A DNA stretch of 64,000 bases, taken from assembly GCA_016946835.1 (NCBI GenBank), contig JACVTC010000025.1:400001-464000 (forward strand). The letters run 5' to 3'. The position numbers and the translations under genes are program-made. This DNA is from Neocallimastix lanati (nom. inval.) (taxonomy: Eukaryota; Neocallimastigomycota; Neocallimastigomycetes; Neocallimastigales; Neocallimastigaceae). The notes beneath the pieces are model-generated. The model saw only the letters and a program-made list of their open reading frames with translations, was not told where the DNA came from and did no database searches. This document shows positions 10,913 to 24,491 of the stretch, piece by piece; position 1 is the stretch's first letter; each line of letters begins with the position of its first letter.

Positions 10913-13900
10913 ATGAAGTGCTTCAATTTTATTTCTACTATTTTATTAGTAGCTAATGCTCTTCTCATTCAATCCAAAGGTTAGTAATATTGTTGGGAAT
11001 ATATAAATTTTTTATTTTCTGTAATAATTTTAATTAAAACGTCGTAATATGAAATAAAGCATAATAATATAATAAAAAATAAAATAAGTAAATAATATAT
11101 GAACTTTGTATATATAAATATATATAAATATTTTAATTTAAGAAAATTAATTAAAATAATTATGTAAAATTTAATATTTTTCTTTTTTTTTTTTTGCATT
11201 TAATAAAAAATATTAATATATTAGTTACTTTTAAGGTTGTTGCAGTATCCGGTACTCCTTCTGTTGTTGTTAATAATAGGAAATACGTAATGAATCTTGA
11301 ACAATACCCAATCTATACTGCTACGGTTAATGTTAACCCTCCAGTAAATTATCATTATACTTTAAATAATAAGGAAGAATCATTCTCCCGTAAGGCTACA
11401 AGTGATAACACTCTAAATGATTTTTTTGATAGAAAATACACTGTCAAAGAACACCCACTTTTACCAAAAGCTTTTGAAACTTTTGATGGATACAAAAAAT
11501 CTAAACTTTTTGATGGTATATAATTATTGAATGAAAAATATAAAAAAAAAATTATTATTATTAAAATATATAATACTCTAAATTAATCATTTAATTAATC
11601 CATTAATAAATAAATATTTAAAAAATATATAAATATTTAATTTTTTATAATAATATAAATAAATAAATAAATAATTAGATACCTTTGTTTCTACTATTCT
11701 TGTTGAAGTTTCACAAAATGAATTAGATGCTATCTATGAGAATCCACAAGATGAAACCAAACTCCCAGCCAAGGTTATATATGTTAGTCCATACAATATT
11801 AGAGTTTTCAATAATGCAAAAATTGGTATCAGTGGTCAATCTACTATTTACTATGAAAAGCTTAGTTACAAACTTTCTGGTCTTAAGACTGATGATGGGA
11901 GTAAACTATTTGGTCGTTCCAGTGTCAAACTAAGAGCTGAATTAGTTGATGCCTCTTTCGTTAGAGAAAAAACTTATCTCGATATGTTAAGTTCCCTTGG
12001 TGTTCCATCCGCTCAAAGTAAATTTACTCGTGTTTTCATTAATAAAAAGGCCATTGGTTTATTCCTTATGAGTGATAGCTACACTAGTGATGATTTCCTT
12101 AAGGATAGTTTTAATAAAGGTGAAAAATCGTCCGAACCAAATCATGTCTTCAAGGCAGATTACTATCCAAGTGGTGGAAGTGTTGGTGATTTAGTCTACT
12201 ATGGTGACTCTAGTAACAAATACGACATTTATGAATACAAGGGTGAAGAAAAAAACGTTGATAGTAGAAGAAAGATTAAAGAAATTTTAGTTCCATTCTT
12301 AAAGGATCTTGATAAGTACAAGTCAACTAAGAAAATTAATTTCGATATTGAAAATTTCTTGAAAGCAATGGCTATGGAATTCCTTGGTTATGCCTCTGAC
12401 AACTTTTGGATTAGACCAGGAAACTTTTTCATATACAAGAATACCTCTAAAAATATGTGGTATTTCATTGATAGTGATTTCGATCAATCGTTTGGTCATG
12501 GTTCTCCATCCACTGCTTTAAAAACTTCAATTGATAATTATGTCACCAAATTAAATGATGAAATTCCTTCTTCCAGACCAATTATTGATAATTTTAGAAA
12601 AGTTTCCAATAATGAAAATTATTTAAAAAATGTTCTTAAGCGAATGCTTGAAACCTGTTTCAATATTAATGCAATTGGTCCACGTATTGATTCCTTTGCT
12701 GAATTACTTAAAGAAGATGCTTTATGGGACTATGAATGTGAAAGACAAAATAGATGTACTTATCAGTCTTTATACAGAAGTCATTACACTAGTAAAGATT
12801 TTGAAACTCAAATTTCTAGTACTTCAACTTCTCCATACCCATGTCCAATTAAAGGTTGGATTATTAATAGAAGTAAAATTGTTGCTTCACAACTTGGTAT
12901 TTCTGTTCCATCTAAACCAAATACTTCTCTCGGTTACTACGAAACTCCAAGTGAAGCGGTAAAGAAAGAATCAGGAAAATCTACCACCACTATCATTAAA
13001 ACTAATAACACTACTTTTACTTCAAAAGAAACAGATCTTCCAATAAGTACATACAGATGTGGTGCAGGTGTTGCTCGTTGTGCCCCAGGTTTATGTTGTA
13101 GTAAATATGGTTACTGCGATACTAGTGTCGATCATTGCGGTGCTGGTTGTCAAAGTGAATTTGGTGAATGTATAGGAAATACTTACACCACTACCACTAC
13201 TCTTACTTCAAAAGCAACCGATCTTCCAATAAGTACTTACAAATGTGGTGCAGGTATTGCTCGTTGTGCCCCAGGGTTATGCTGTAATAAATATGGTTAT
13301 TGCGATACTAGTGACGATCATTGCGGTGCTGGTTGTCAAAGTGAATTTGGTGAATGTAAAAGTATTGCTTACGACATCACCTTTAAAACTACTACAACTT
13401 CTATTGTTCAAAAGCCAACTAATCTTCCAGAAAGTGTTGGTCGTTGTGGTGCAGGTGTTGCTCGTTGTGCCTCAGGTTTATGTTGTAGTCAATATGGCTA
13501 TTGTGGTAAAAATGAGAAATATTGTGGTAAGGGTTGTCAAAGTGAATTTGGTAAATGTACAGGTAATACTTCCACCACTACTACCACTACCACTGCTATT
13601 ACTTCAAAAGCAACTGATCTTCCAATAAGTACTTACAGATGTGGTGTAGGTGTTGCTCGTTGTGCTCCAGGTTTATGTTGTAGTAAGTATGGTTACTGTG
13701 ATACTAGTGCCGATCATTGCGGTTCTGGTTGTCAAAGTGAATTTGGTGAATGTACAGGAAGTACTTACACCACTACTACCACTACCACTGCTATTACTTC
13801 AAAAGAAACTGATCTTCCAATAAGTACTTACAGATGTGGTGCAGGTGTTGCTCGTTGTGCCCCAGGTTTATGTTGTAGTCAATATGGCTATTGTGGTAGC

Positions 13901-14110
13901 AATGAGAAATATTGTGGTAAGGGTTGTCAAAGTGAATTTGGGGAATGTAAAAGTATTAAGAGAACTGATCTTCCAGTAAGTGATGGTAAATGTGGTGATA
14001 ATGTTGCTGTTTGTAGGGATGGTTACTGTTGTAGTAAGTACGGTTACTGTGGTCAAACTTCAGAATACTGTGGTACTGGTTGTCAAAGTGAATTTGGAGA
14101 TTGCTATTAA
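10913..14110 (+). CDS. Secreted CotH kinase-like protein with six CBM18 modules (3 exons)
   Basis: Exons are 10913-10979, 11225-11515 and 11679-14110. Both introns are phase 1 and GT..AG (245 and 163 bp), and joining them gives 929 aa with one open frame. Residues 1-22 are a signal peptide. A CotH domain follows (about 60-480), with the family's Asp-rich kinase motif [13 protein letters not shown] near residue 385 and the typical stretch [19 protein letters not shown] near 210. CotH proteins are atypical secreted protein kinases (bacterial spore coat, Mucorales invasins) and are abundant in anaerobic gut fungi. From about residue 579 there are six CBM18 modules ([18 protein letters not shown]) separated by Thr-rich linkers. 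A chitin-tethered surface or wall kinase is inferred. No dockerin is present. Confidence 0.92.
10980..11224 (+). other. Intron 1 of the CotH gene
   Basis: Begins GTTAGT and ends ATATTAG. Removal joins AAA G to TT ACT TTT AAG, keeping the frame from the signal peptide into the CotH region. The alternative AG at 11234-11235 would break the frame. Confidence 0.85.
11516..11678 (+). other. Intron 2 of the CotH gene
   Basis: Begins GTATAT and ends AATTAG. Splicing G to AT gives Asp and joins KSKLFDG to [11 protein letters not shown], a continuous CotH-type sequence. Unspliced, the frame stops at 11523. Confidence 0.88.
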
Positions 14111-14825
14111 ACAAAATAATTTTATAATATTATTATCTTTTGTAATTTTATTATTATAAATAATTTTTTTCATTTTAAATATTTTAAAAGTAAAATAAAT
14201 TACTTTAAAATAAATAATAAAAAAAAATAAAAAATTGTATATATTATTTTTTTTTTAATTTAATATCATTCATTATTCATCTTTTTAAATAATAAATATA
14301 ATTTATTACAATTTATTAATTGATAAAATTATTTATAACTAGAGACGAATAAAAAATAATATATATATAATACTAATATAAATATTAAAAGTAATTAAAC
14401 AAAAATAATAATATATATTTAAAAATAAAAAATTAAGTAAATAATAAATAAATTAATAAATAAATATATATATGTATAAATAAATAAATAAATAAAAATA
14501 ATAAAAATTTTATATTTTATTTTTATTATATTGAATCATTTAGTAAAATATATTATTATTTAATATTGTAAGAAAAATATATGATTTAAAAATTTTCAGT
14601 TTTTTTTTTTTTTTTTTTTTTGGATTTATATAATAAAAATATTATAAATTCATTTTATATATATTTAATATTAATAATTATTATTACTGTTAACAATCAT
14701 GATAAATTCGTCAAAATAATTTTTCTGTTTATTTATTTTTTTTTTTTTTATTATTTAATAATTATAAAAATAATAATTATGCGTTTTTATAAAATCTTAT
14801 GACCTACTTAATAATACAAAAGAGG
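14111..14825. other. AT-rich intergenic region
   Basis: Downstream of the CotH gene. Only low-complexity A/T sequence, a T run near 14600-14621 and short (TA)n runs are visible; no gene seen. Confidence 0.7.
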
Positions 14826-15060
14826 ATTATTTCTTATTGCATGGATACTTGATTGCATTTCTGTTTTTATATCTGCTCCATGGTCAACTAAAAATTTTTA
14901 TTATTGCAACATCTCTTGCATCATTTCTTCTCATACAGACAATAAATGACGGTGTTTCACCATTTCTATTTTCTTTACTTACATCTGCACCATGCTCCAC
15001 TAAATATTTTACTATAGCTTTATTTCCAGATTCACAGGCTAAATAATTAATCTAATTAAA
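14826..15060 (-). pseudogene. Ankyrin-repeat gene fragment
   Basis: On the minus strand this encodes recognisable ankyrin repeats: LACESGNKAIVKYLVEHGAD, then a second repeat with FLVDHGADIKTEMQSS. A one-base frameshift separates the two pieces near 14910. A possible splice acceptor (AATTAG) precedes the first piece at about 15050, so this may be a 3' exon of the ankyrin fragment at 16048-16600, about 1 kb upstream on the same strand. It carries no complete start or end of its own. Confidence 0.65.
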
Positions 15061-16040
<980 letters not shown>

Positions 16041-16047
16041 TTTTAAA

Positions 16048-16600
16048 TTAGCTAGCTCCATGGTCCATTAAATATTTAGCTATAGTTACATTTCCATTTC
16101 TATAATCATAGGTAAAACATAATGGCGTTTTACCATTCTTTAATTCTTTATTTACATTTACATCATGTTCAAGTAAATATTTCATTAATTTCTTATTTTT
16201 ATTCTTACAGGCAAACAATAATGGTGTTTCACCATAGCTATTTCCTTTATTTATATCTGCCCCCCCTTGTTCAATCAAATATTTTATCATATTACTATTT
16301 CCATATTTACATTGCTATTATTAATGGTGTTTCAATCTGAGTTGATATTTTTCTATTTACATCTGCACTATGCTCCACTAAAAATTTAACTAGAGTTTTA
16401 TTTCCATGCTCACAGACATTAAATAATACTGTATTACCGTTGTCTGATTTTATATTTACATTTGCACCATGGTCAACTAAATATTTAATTAACGTCTTAT
16501 TATTACATTTCTTTAAAAAATTTTTAAATTTAAATTGATTTTTATAATCAATTATATACAATTTTAATGATATTAATATATTAATAAAGATAAAATACAT
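16048..16600 (-). pseudogene. Ankyrin-repeat gene remnant, frameshifted
   Basis: Two minus-strand frames together carry about five ankyrin repeats. 16600-16307 encodes TLIKYLVDHGANVNIKSDNG and TLVKFLVEHSADVNRKIS. 16290-16048 encodes MIKYLIEQGGADINKGNSYG, KLMKYLLEHDVNVNKELKNG and TIAKYLMDHGAS. The repeats run on without a gap except for a single-base frameshift near 16313 (ETPLIIA followed by CKYGNSN in the next frame). Ankyrin repeats mediate protein binding. With the related fragment at 14826-15060, this looks like a decaying member of a large ankyrin family. Confidence 0.75.
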
Positions 16601-16839
16601 TAGTACATTAGTAATGTTAAGAAAACATATTTTTTTTTATTAAAAAGAAAAATCTATCTAAAATATTATTATTACAAATTCATTTAATTGATTATAATTA
16701 TTATTACAATTTGTTAAAATATTCAATTAAAAATAAAAAAATACTATTATAATATAAAGATTTTCAATAAAATAAAATATTTATCAATATAAAATAAAAC
16801 ATTTTTGATATAAATTTTTATAATAAATATTATGCCAGG

Positions 16840-18850
16840 ATTTTAGAAAATCATCATTTCATTGATTAAGGTTATGAGACATTTAAAGTCAGATGAAATA
16901 TTACTATTATGTTCACTCACTTCCTCTGAATCACCTTTATTTGGAACCAAAGCTTTAAAGAATTCCATTGAAATCCCATCAGGACCACAAGCTTTGAAGT
17001 TAAGGGTAGATGAAATCGCTTTTGCTAATTTCTTTACTGCTAATATATTGGTTTATTTCCTATTATTGTTGCCTTGGAGTTCCCAAATTCCTAAGTGTAT
17101 CAGAATCTTTCCAGAATTCTTTGGAACTACTACAACCTGAAGAATCCGATCCAAGGAATTTATAATGAGAATGTTAATATTTTTAATTTTTCATCTATAG
17201 AAGAAATTAATTCATTGTTATTATTTCTAATAGGATGAAAGACAGCAAAATATTGATTAATTTTTATTTTATATTTTTTTTTTTTTTTTACCATTTTCCA
17301 CACTTTCCTACTATCACTTTTAAGTGATAACTGATATCCAATTTCAATCCAAATATAAATATACTTTCTTCTTAATTTAGTTACATTTTTTATGAATTGG
17401 TTCACATCGTCTATTATACGAGTCAACAATTTTAACAAATTCATTGGAATCACATACAGATTTATAACTTTAATTTGTTTATACTTAAAAAGTTTTACCT
17501 TTTGAAGACAATAAATTTTTCAGGTCATTTTAAAACATCACTTTTCTGTTTTTCTGTTGACGATGTAATTGATAAATCTTTTGCAAAGGAATTAGTAGTA
17601 TTGATGAAACAATCTATTGAAAGTTCTCCATTTCCTAATTCTTCACAAAGAATATCAAATTTACGGTGATCACAAATTTCTTTCTTAAGTTGAAAGCATT
17701 TTATTCCTGTGCCACCTGACAGAGTTTTTTTTAATAACAAAAATGATTTATTTGTGATAAGCTTTCTTGCAATAAACGAGAAATTTATGATCACATATAA
17801 AAAGGATAGCCAACAAAATAAGCACTTGATATTTTATCAGGCATACATGAGAAACTTGAGTTGACTAATACATGATCAATATCTGATGAATATCTACATC
17901 TAGTCCATGAAATAGGTGAACCATTGATCGGAAGAATAAACTAGTTACCAAGGTTATTGTTCGTTAATTTATCTTTTAAATCAGGAATGTTCATGTAAAA
18001 GTCTTCAAAGAAGAATAGATGGATGATTAGTGTGATTCTGAAGCCATGTGAAAACTTCAGAAAATGCCTATCGGACTTGTAATGAGTGTTTTCTTTGTGG
18101 GAATATAGACATTACCTATAGAACACTTAGAGTGATTTCATAGACTTTTATATTATTAAAGGAACAAGATTAGTATAGAAATAATTTTCAAATACTGCTT
18201 GACACGAGACAAGATACCCAAGATATAAACCTCTGGAACCTGGCGTATTTGGATCCATTCTTTTTTTGGAAATATTTGTCGTTGGGAAATGTTACTTCTC
18301 ATGGATATCTAGCATCATTGGAACAATTACCTATTTCCTGAAAACAGAGGAATAATAATAGTTATAAAAATTGTGTTGAAGTACTCAATGCTATCTCTTT
18401 TTCACAAAAATTCCGTCCATTGGTATTCCAATTAAGACAAAAAGAAAACTTTTCTGTGATAGAATGTGAAATTGGATTTTGAGAATTAAGACTAGGTACA
18501 TTGGGAGCATTGAGTTCATAATTGGCATTTATAACATTTACTAAATTAGTTGAACTGGGATTTGTTGAGTTTGTATTATTGGATGTATTACTGGATATTA
18601 AATTTTGCTTTAAATGATAAAAAGAAACCTTATGATTCTATTTGGAACATTTTCAATATAAAAAGTTTTACACCTAATAATACGTTTTCAAGTACTTTTA
18701 CAAACTTTGTGTGGTTGAAATTTTGAGAATATACTTTAATCCTTAATAAACAAGCATTGAATTAGGTAATTCATTTCACTAACAAAATATTATTTTTGAA
18801 TTTTTTGAATCTAGAATGAATAAATTTCCTTCATTTTAGTATTGATCCAT
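16840..18850 (-). mobile_element. LINE (non-LTR retrotransposon) relic, endonuclease plus start of RT
   Basis: Minus-strand pieces in several frames follow LINE order. From about 18560: an ORF2-like start with NWNTNGRNF; LCFQEIGN near 18345 (AP-endonuclease QE motif); SSDIDHVLVNS near 17880 (endonuclease D-HV motif); CDHKFLVYCKKAYHK near 17780; the linker with DSRKVWKMVK and ELISSIDEKL at 17160-17450; and the first RT block CGPDGISMEFFKALVPNKGD near 16980. The rest of the RT, including the catalytic YxDD, is missing at the low-coordinate end, so the element is truncated at its 3' side, opposite to the usual 5' truncation. Numerous stops and frameshifts make it inactive. Confidence 0.8.
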
Positions 18851-18859
18851 GAGTGTATG

Positions 18860-19986
18860 TGTATACCACAAATAAAAATATATATTTCTTTAAGTATTAA
18901 ATTATACTTCTTATTTTAAATTATTTAAAGTTTATAATTATTAAAGTTTGTATAATTAATATAATAGTTTATATTATTTATATTTTATTCCTATTAAAAT
19001 ATTATTATATTCTTATTTATTATATTTATTTATAATATTATATAATTAATTACTTTACAGTATAATTAATATTATTCTTAATTCTTGTTTTTGTTTTTCT
19101 TTGGTAGAAATAGTATTGTAATTATAAAATAATAAAATATTAATAAAAATTATTAATAACTCAACTACACTTATTAAACCAGCTACAACATAAGGAATAT
19201 CACATTAATATTAATACCATTTCATTACCTCTGTCATATATTTTCAAAATTCATATAAAATTGTTACACAATTTTTTTAAATAATATATAATAAAAAAAA
19301 TTTTTTTTTATTTTATTAAATATAAATTATTATCTTTTGGTTTCATAGAACCATAAAAAATTTATAAATTAAACCACTTTTATCACATTATCACACCCTC
19401 AACAAATAATAAAAATTAAAAATTTATATAAATTTTTAATTGTGTTTATTAATAAAAAAAATGAATATTTTCAAATTTTTTCATCTATAATAATTATTAT
19501 TTAATAATTTTATTATTTTTATTGACTATGAAAATATAATAAAACAAAAAAGAAAAAAGAAAAAAAAATAATAAATAATAAATAAACAAATTTTTTAAAC
19601 AAAAATTTATTTATTTTTTATGTACTGAATTTTATTATTAACAGGCTTTTTTTATTATTATAAAATAGTATTTATATATAACCTATTCTCTTTTTTATTG
19701 ATTTATTTATTACTGCCGTAATAATTTTTTTTCTTATATATTTATACATATATTATATAAAAAAAAAAATAATAATAATGTATAGTGTAAATTTTAATAA
19801 ATATTTTTTTCTCATAAATTTTTTTGATCATTCACATATAAATTAAATTTTAATTTATATAAGTTATACCAGATTTGTTAATTATGTATAATAATCAATT
19901 TTTTATAATATAATAAAAAAAATATAAAAAGCAGCAATTTTTTGTGTAATTTTATTCTTTGAAAAATTTAACAAAATAAAAAATAA

Positions 19987-20022
<36 letters not shown>

Positions 20023-20280
20023 ATATATTTAAATAATTAATAAAAAATATAAATATTATTTATTATTAATTATTGTAATTTTTTTTTAAATATATAAAAT
20101 AATATAAACATAAAATTCCTACCCAATTAAAAATAATTTATTTCATTTTTTTAGATATATTCTATTACAATACAAACATTATATTTATATTAAATAACGT
20201 TAATCTTTTAATATAATAAAAAATAAAAAACTTTTTTTAAAAAACTTTTTTTATAAAAAAAAAAAAAAAATAAAAAATAA
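18860..20280. other. AT-rich spacer with 3'-flank remnant of a LURP-like unit
   Basis: No gene. The stretch 19210-19420 resembles the 3' flanks of the two LURP-like genes (compare 21340-21535 and 24650-24725; shared AATTCATATAAAA and the TTTAAACCA..CTTTATCAC block). It therefore looks like the tail of a lost third copy. The block ending TTCTTTGAAAAATTT (19925-19985) is shared with 22685-22750 upstream of the next copy, probably promoter or leader sequence. Confidence 0.6.
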
Positions 20281-20284
20281 TAAA

Positions 20285-21251
20285 ATGGGTAATTTAAAAC
20301 TAGATGATAAACCATTACAACAACCTTCTTATGACATTGGGATTATCCGTCGTAATAAAATATTACATAGGCAATATATATATATGCATTTAAAAAAAGA
20401 AATACTACTTTTGTAAAAATATAACCTTAATATAGAAGAAATTAATATTAAAGATTATTATAAAGGAGTATGTAAAAATGATAAACATAATTATTGGTAC
20501 TTTAAAAGAAGTTTCCATTTTTAGTATTAGAGAATCCTACAAACAAAATACAAGAAAAGAAATCTATCTTAGAAGAACAAAAGAATCTATTGCTTCTATT
20601 AATTATACTAACTTGGATAGAAATTATGTAATTGAATATACAAACTTAATTTTTGAAAAAAAAAAAAAAAGGAATACTTGGAAATGAAAAGTGACAAAAG
20701 TGTATCAGAATGTGGAATATATTATAGTAGAGAAGAAGATGGTGCACCACATATTGCAAAAATTACAAGAAATACCACCAAATGTATCCTTTGAAGTCGC
20801 TCCAGGAGTTGATAATCTATTTATGATAGGTTTAGCTGCCTTTTTCTATGAACCTAGATACTATGTGAAAACTAACAATAAGAAAAATGACAGAGGCTCG
20901 GAGTCAGAATGTGACTCATCTGATAGAAATAATAATGATAATTATGGTAACTATTTAGTTAAGAGTAAACCTGGTCAAAAGCACAAGGATAATGGTATCT
21001 ATAATGATAATGATAATCATAATAACAATAAATATTACTATGGTGGCCATGGTTATTTATATTGGGGTAGTGATGCCTCTTGCTATAATCATAGTCATGG
21101 GTATCATGATGGCAAAAGGCATCATCATAAGCACCATTTTGGCCTTATAGATGATAGTAGTGATGGCTGTGGTGATGGCTGTGGTGATGATTGGGATGGT
21201 TGTAGTGATGGTGGTTGTGATGGTGGTGGTTGGGGTGATTATTGTAATTAA
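20285..21251 (+). pseudogene. LURP-one/tubby-like domain gene, frameshifted copy 1
   Basis: Starts MGNLKLDDKPLQQPSYDIGI, parallel to the copy at 23083. Homologous blocks then continue in changing frames: YKGVCKNDKH, IIGTLKEVSIFSIRESYKQN, RNYVIEYTNLIFE, EYLEMKSDKSVSECGIY and VSFEVAPGVDNLFMIGLAAF. At least three frameshifts and a stop near 20414 interrupt it. The APGVD..F..GLA block is the usual C-terminal motif of the LURP-one-related family, a membrane-scramblase-like fold of uncertain function. The intact 3' frame (20691-21251) adds a His/Asn/Gly-rich tail ending in a Gly-Cys-Asp repeat (GCGDGCGDDWDG). Confidence 0.75.
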
Positions 21252-22114
21252 TACTCAACCGAAAATATTAAAAATTAAATAAATTTAAAAAAAAAAAAAA
21301 AATATAAATGAAAAAAAAAAAAAATTAATAATTTTTATACCATGACATTACCACTATTATTTATCTTCAGAATTCATATAAAAAATTTTTTTACAATTAT
21401 TTTTAAATGATAAAAAAAATTTTTTTTTCGTGCTTCAAATTATTGCCTATTGTTTCTTAAAATCATTTAAAAATAGAAATAAATAATTTAAACCATTTCT
21501 TTCGCTTTATCACTTCCTTAATTACTAATTAAAATTTAAAATATTTCCTATAAAAAAAAAAAAAAAAAAAAAAAATCTAGCGTTTTCAAATTTACATATT
21601 ATAATTATTATAATTAAATATTGTGAATATATTTCACAAGATTATTATGAAGCACAATCACAAGATTTGTTTATAAAATATAATAGCATACTTAAATTAT
21701 TAAAAATCATTACAAAAAAAAAACATTAAAATAAAAATTTTAACCTTGAATGAAAAGATATTTATTATATTATTATTATTTTTTTTTTATCATCTTTAAT
21801 TGACCAAATTAAAATTAATATATTTTTTTAAAAAAAAAAGAAAATTGATTAAAAGTAAAAGTAAAAAAGAAAAAAGAAAAGAGAAAAAGAAAAAGAAAAA
21901 AAAAGGAAAAAAGAAAAAAAGAAAAGAAAAAAAGAATTGAAAGAATTTTTTTAAAGAAAAAAAAGAAAAGAAAAAAAGAATTGAAAGAATGAAAGAGTTA
22001 AAAAATTAATAAATTAAAAAATTTAAAAAATAATTTAAATTTATGTTTTTTAAATTAAAAAATTTAAAAAATAATTTAATATTTGCTATTATTATTACCA
22101 TGGTAACTATGACT

Positions 22115-22154
<40 letters not shown>

Positions 22155-23082
22155 TTATTTATTTATTTATTTATTATTTATTTATTATTTATTTATTATT
22201 TATTAATTTATTTATTATTTATTTATTTATTTATTTATTATTTATTTATTTATTTATTATTTATTTATTTATTATTTATTTATTTATTTATTATTTATTA
22301 TTTATTTATTAATTATTTAATTATTTAATTATTTATTATTTATTATTTATTATTTATTATTTATTATAATTTCAATAATTATTAGTATTATTAGTATTAA
22401 TATTAAATTTTACAATTACACTAATTTAATAATTTTATATTTTTAATATATCTCTATAAGATATATTATAGGTAATAATAATAAGCCATATATTATGTCA
22501 ACTATAAATATATATAAATAAATAGTTAAATATATGTTTAAATTAAAAATGTATAATTATTTTCTTTTTAAATTTTGTTGAATAATATTTAATTTAAAAA
22601 AATTTTTACTTATAATTAATTATTCTTAGAAAAAAAAATAAAATTTTTTAAATATATTAAATATGAAAAAAAAAATATATATATAAAAATCAGCAAATAT
22701 CATTGTATTTTTGTTCTTTGAAAAATTCTTATACTAAAATAATAGTAATAATAATTATATAAAAAATAAAAAAAATAATAAAAGAAATATATATTAAAAA
22801 TTACTAATTAAATATATATTTGTATTTTTACAAAAAAATTATAATAAAAATATAATATATAATATAATAATAATATAATTTTTTTTTAAAAAAAAAAAAT
22901 ATTATAAAAATTAATAAATAAATATTTCTGAATTGGAAATATAATTTTTACTATTATTTCTTAAATTAAATATAATCAATAATAATATAATTTTTAAGAA
23001 TTAAAATTAGTATATTCAAAATAAAAAAAAAATTATAATAAAAAAAAAAAAATAATTTTTTTGAAAATAAAATATAATAAAA
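21252..23082. other. Spacer between LURP-like copies, with (TTTA)n array
   Basis: No gene. Purine-rich (AAAAG)n sequence lies at 21840-21995 and (TTTA)n/(TTATTTA)n at 22110-22370. The open frame at 22043-22312 is a translation of that repeat. The last 400 bp include the conserved upstream block of the next copy. Confidence 0.8.
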
Positions 23083-24348
23083 ATGGGCTATTTTAAAGAA
23101 CTATATGGAAAAATGAGTCAAAAACCATCTAGTGACATTGCCGTTATCGATAGAACAAAAATCTTTCGACATTCAACAGAATATATATTGGAAAGAAAAA
23201 AAAGACCTTTTTCAAAATACAACCTTAAAGTAAAACGATTTAATGGTATTAAACATTATAAAGGAATATGTGAAAAAGATAAGCATGTTATTGGTACTTT
23301 AGATGAAAAACCTATTTTTTGTATTAAAGATTCTTTCAAAGAAGGAACTAGAAAAGATATCTATCTTAGTAAAAATAATGAACTCATTGGCTCTATAAAA
23401 TGTTGTCCCTCAATTAGAAAATATATCATTGAATATACAAATCTAATCACAGAAAGTAAGGAGTACTTGGTAATGAAAAGTGATAGAAGAGTCGTAGTCT
23501 GTGGTATATATCAAGGTATTGGTCCTAATGCCCCCCTTATTGCACATATTATTGAGATCAATGTAAATCCAGCAAATGTGCTCTTTATATTTCTTCAGGG
23601 GTTGATACTTTATTTATGATAGGTTTAGCTGCCTTTTTCTCTGACCGTTTTGACTATATAAGACCTTACCGTTTTGACTATATAAGATCTGACCCTTTTG
23701 AATATGTAAAACCTGAAGAAAAGAAGTTTAAGAGTAAAAAAAATTCTTCTAAAGACATTGACGATGAAATATTATTTAGCATTCTACTACTTAGATAAAG
23801 AGGAAGAGAAAGATGATGATGACCTGAGAGAATATAATTCAAAGGGTTATCTTGGCTATTGTGTTTTTGATTCTTATGGCAATAGAATAAATTATAGTGA
23901 TGAAAATGAATTCATAAGATGTCACAGACCGAACCATGATAACCATAGTCATAGTCAAGACCATAAAGAAAATAGTAAATGTCATAACCATAATCATGAA
24001 AACGATAGTGGCACTTCTGATAGTCATAGTCCTAGCGGTTTGAACCATAGTAGCCATAATGATAGTCATAACAATTTGAACCATAGTAGCCATAATGATA
24101 GTCATAACAATTTGAACCATAGTAGCCATAATGATAGTCATAACAATTTGAACCATAGTAGCCATAATGATAGTCATAGCAATTGGAACCATAGTAGCCA
24201 TAATGATAGTCATAGCAATTGGAACCATAGCAGCTATAATGATAGTCATAGCAATTGGAACCATAGTAGCCATAATGATAGTTATAGTAATTGGAATCAT
24301 AGTGGCCATAATGATAGTTATAGTGGTGATTATGATGATGGTGACTAA
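23083..24348 (+). pseudogene. LURP-one/tubby-like gene with His/Asn-rich repeat tail, two compensating frameshifts
   Basis: The first 170 residues are an intact LURP-one-like domain (SSDIAVIDRTKIFRHS, YNLKVKRFNGIKHYKGICE, KDIYLSKNNELIGSIKCC, IIEYTNLITESKEYLVMKSD). Near 23593 one base is missing relative to copy 1, moving SSGVDTLFMIGLAAFFSD to the next frame. About 180 bp later (near 23770) one extra base restores the original frame (YLAFYYLDKEEEKDDDD). The tail then holds eight 12-residue repeats of the type NLNHSSHNDSHN and ends at 24348. Because the two indels compensate, this may be recent decay, or sequencing error in a working gene. Function unknown; no signal peptide seen. Confidence 0.72.
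24036..24333 (+). repeat. 36-bp coding minisatellite (NLNHSSHNDSHN)
   Basis: About eight tandem copies of a 36-bp unit containing CATAGTAGCCATAATGATAG. The first copies are almost identical; later copies carry coding substitutions (Leu to Trp, His to Tyr) but no indels, so the reading frame was kept under selection or is young. Confidence 0.92.
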
Positions 24349-24451
24349 ACAACCGAAAATAATCAACAAAATAAAAATTAATAAATAAAAAAAATGTATC
24401 ATTACATTTTTTACAATTTTCATCAACCATAAAATAAAATAAAATATTATA

Positions 24452-24491
<40 letters not shown>

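Noticed and set aside
23551-23596. Possible tiny intron (GTAAATCC..TTTCTTCAG) in the second LURP-like gene
   Set aside because: The paralogue at 20285 codes through the same stretch (NVSFEVAPGVD), and removal would not place the following block in frame. A one-base indel explains it better.
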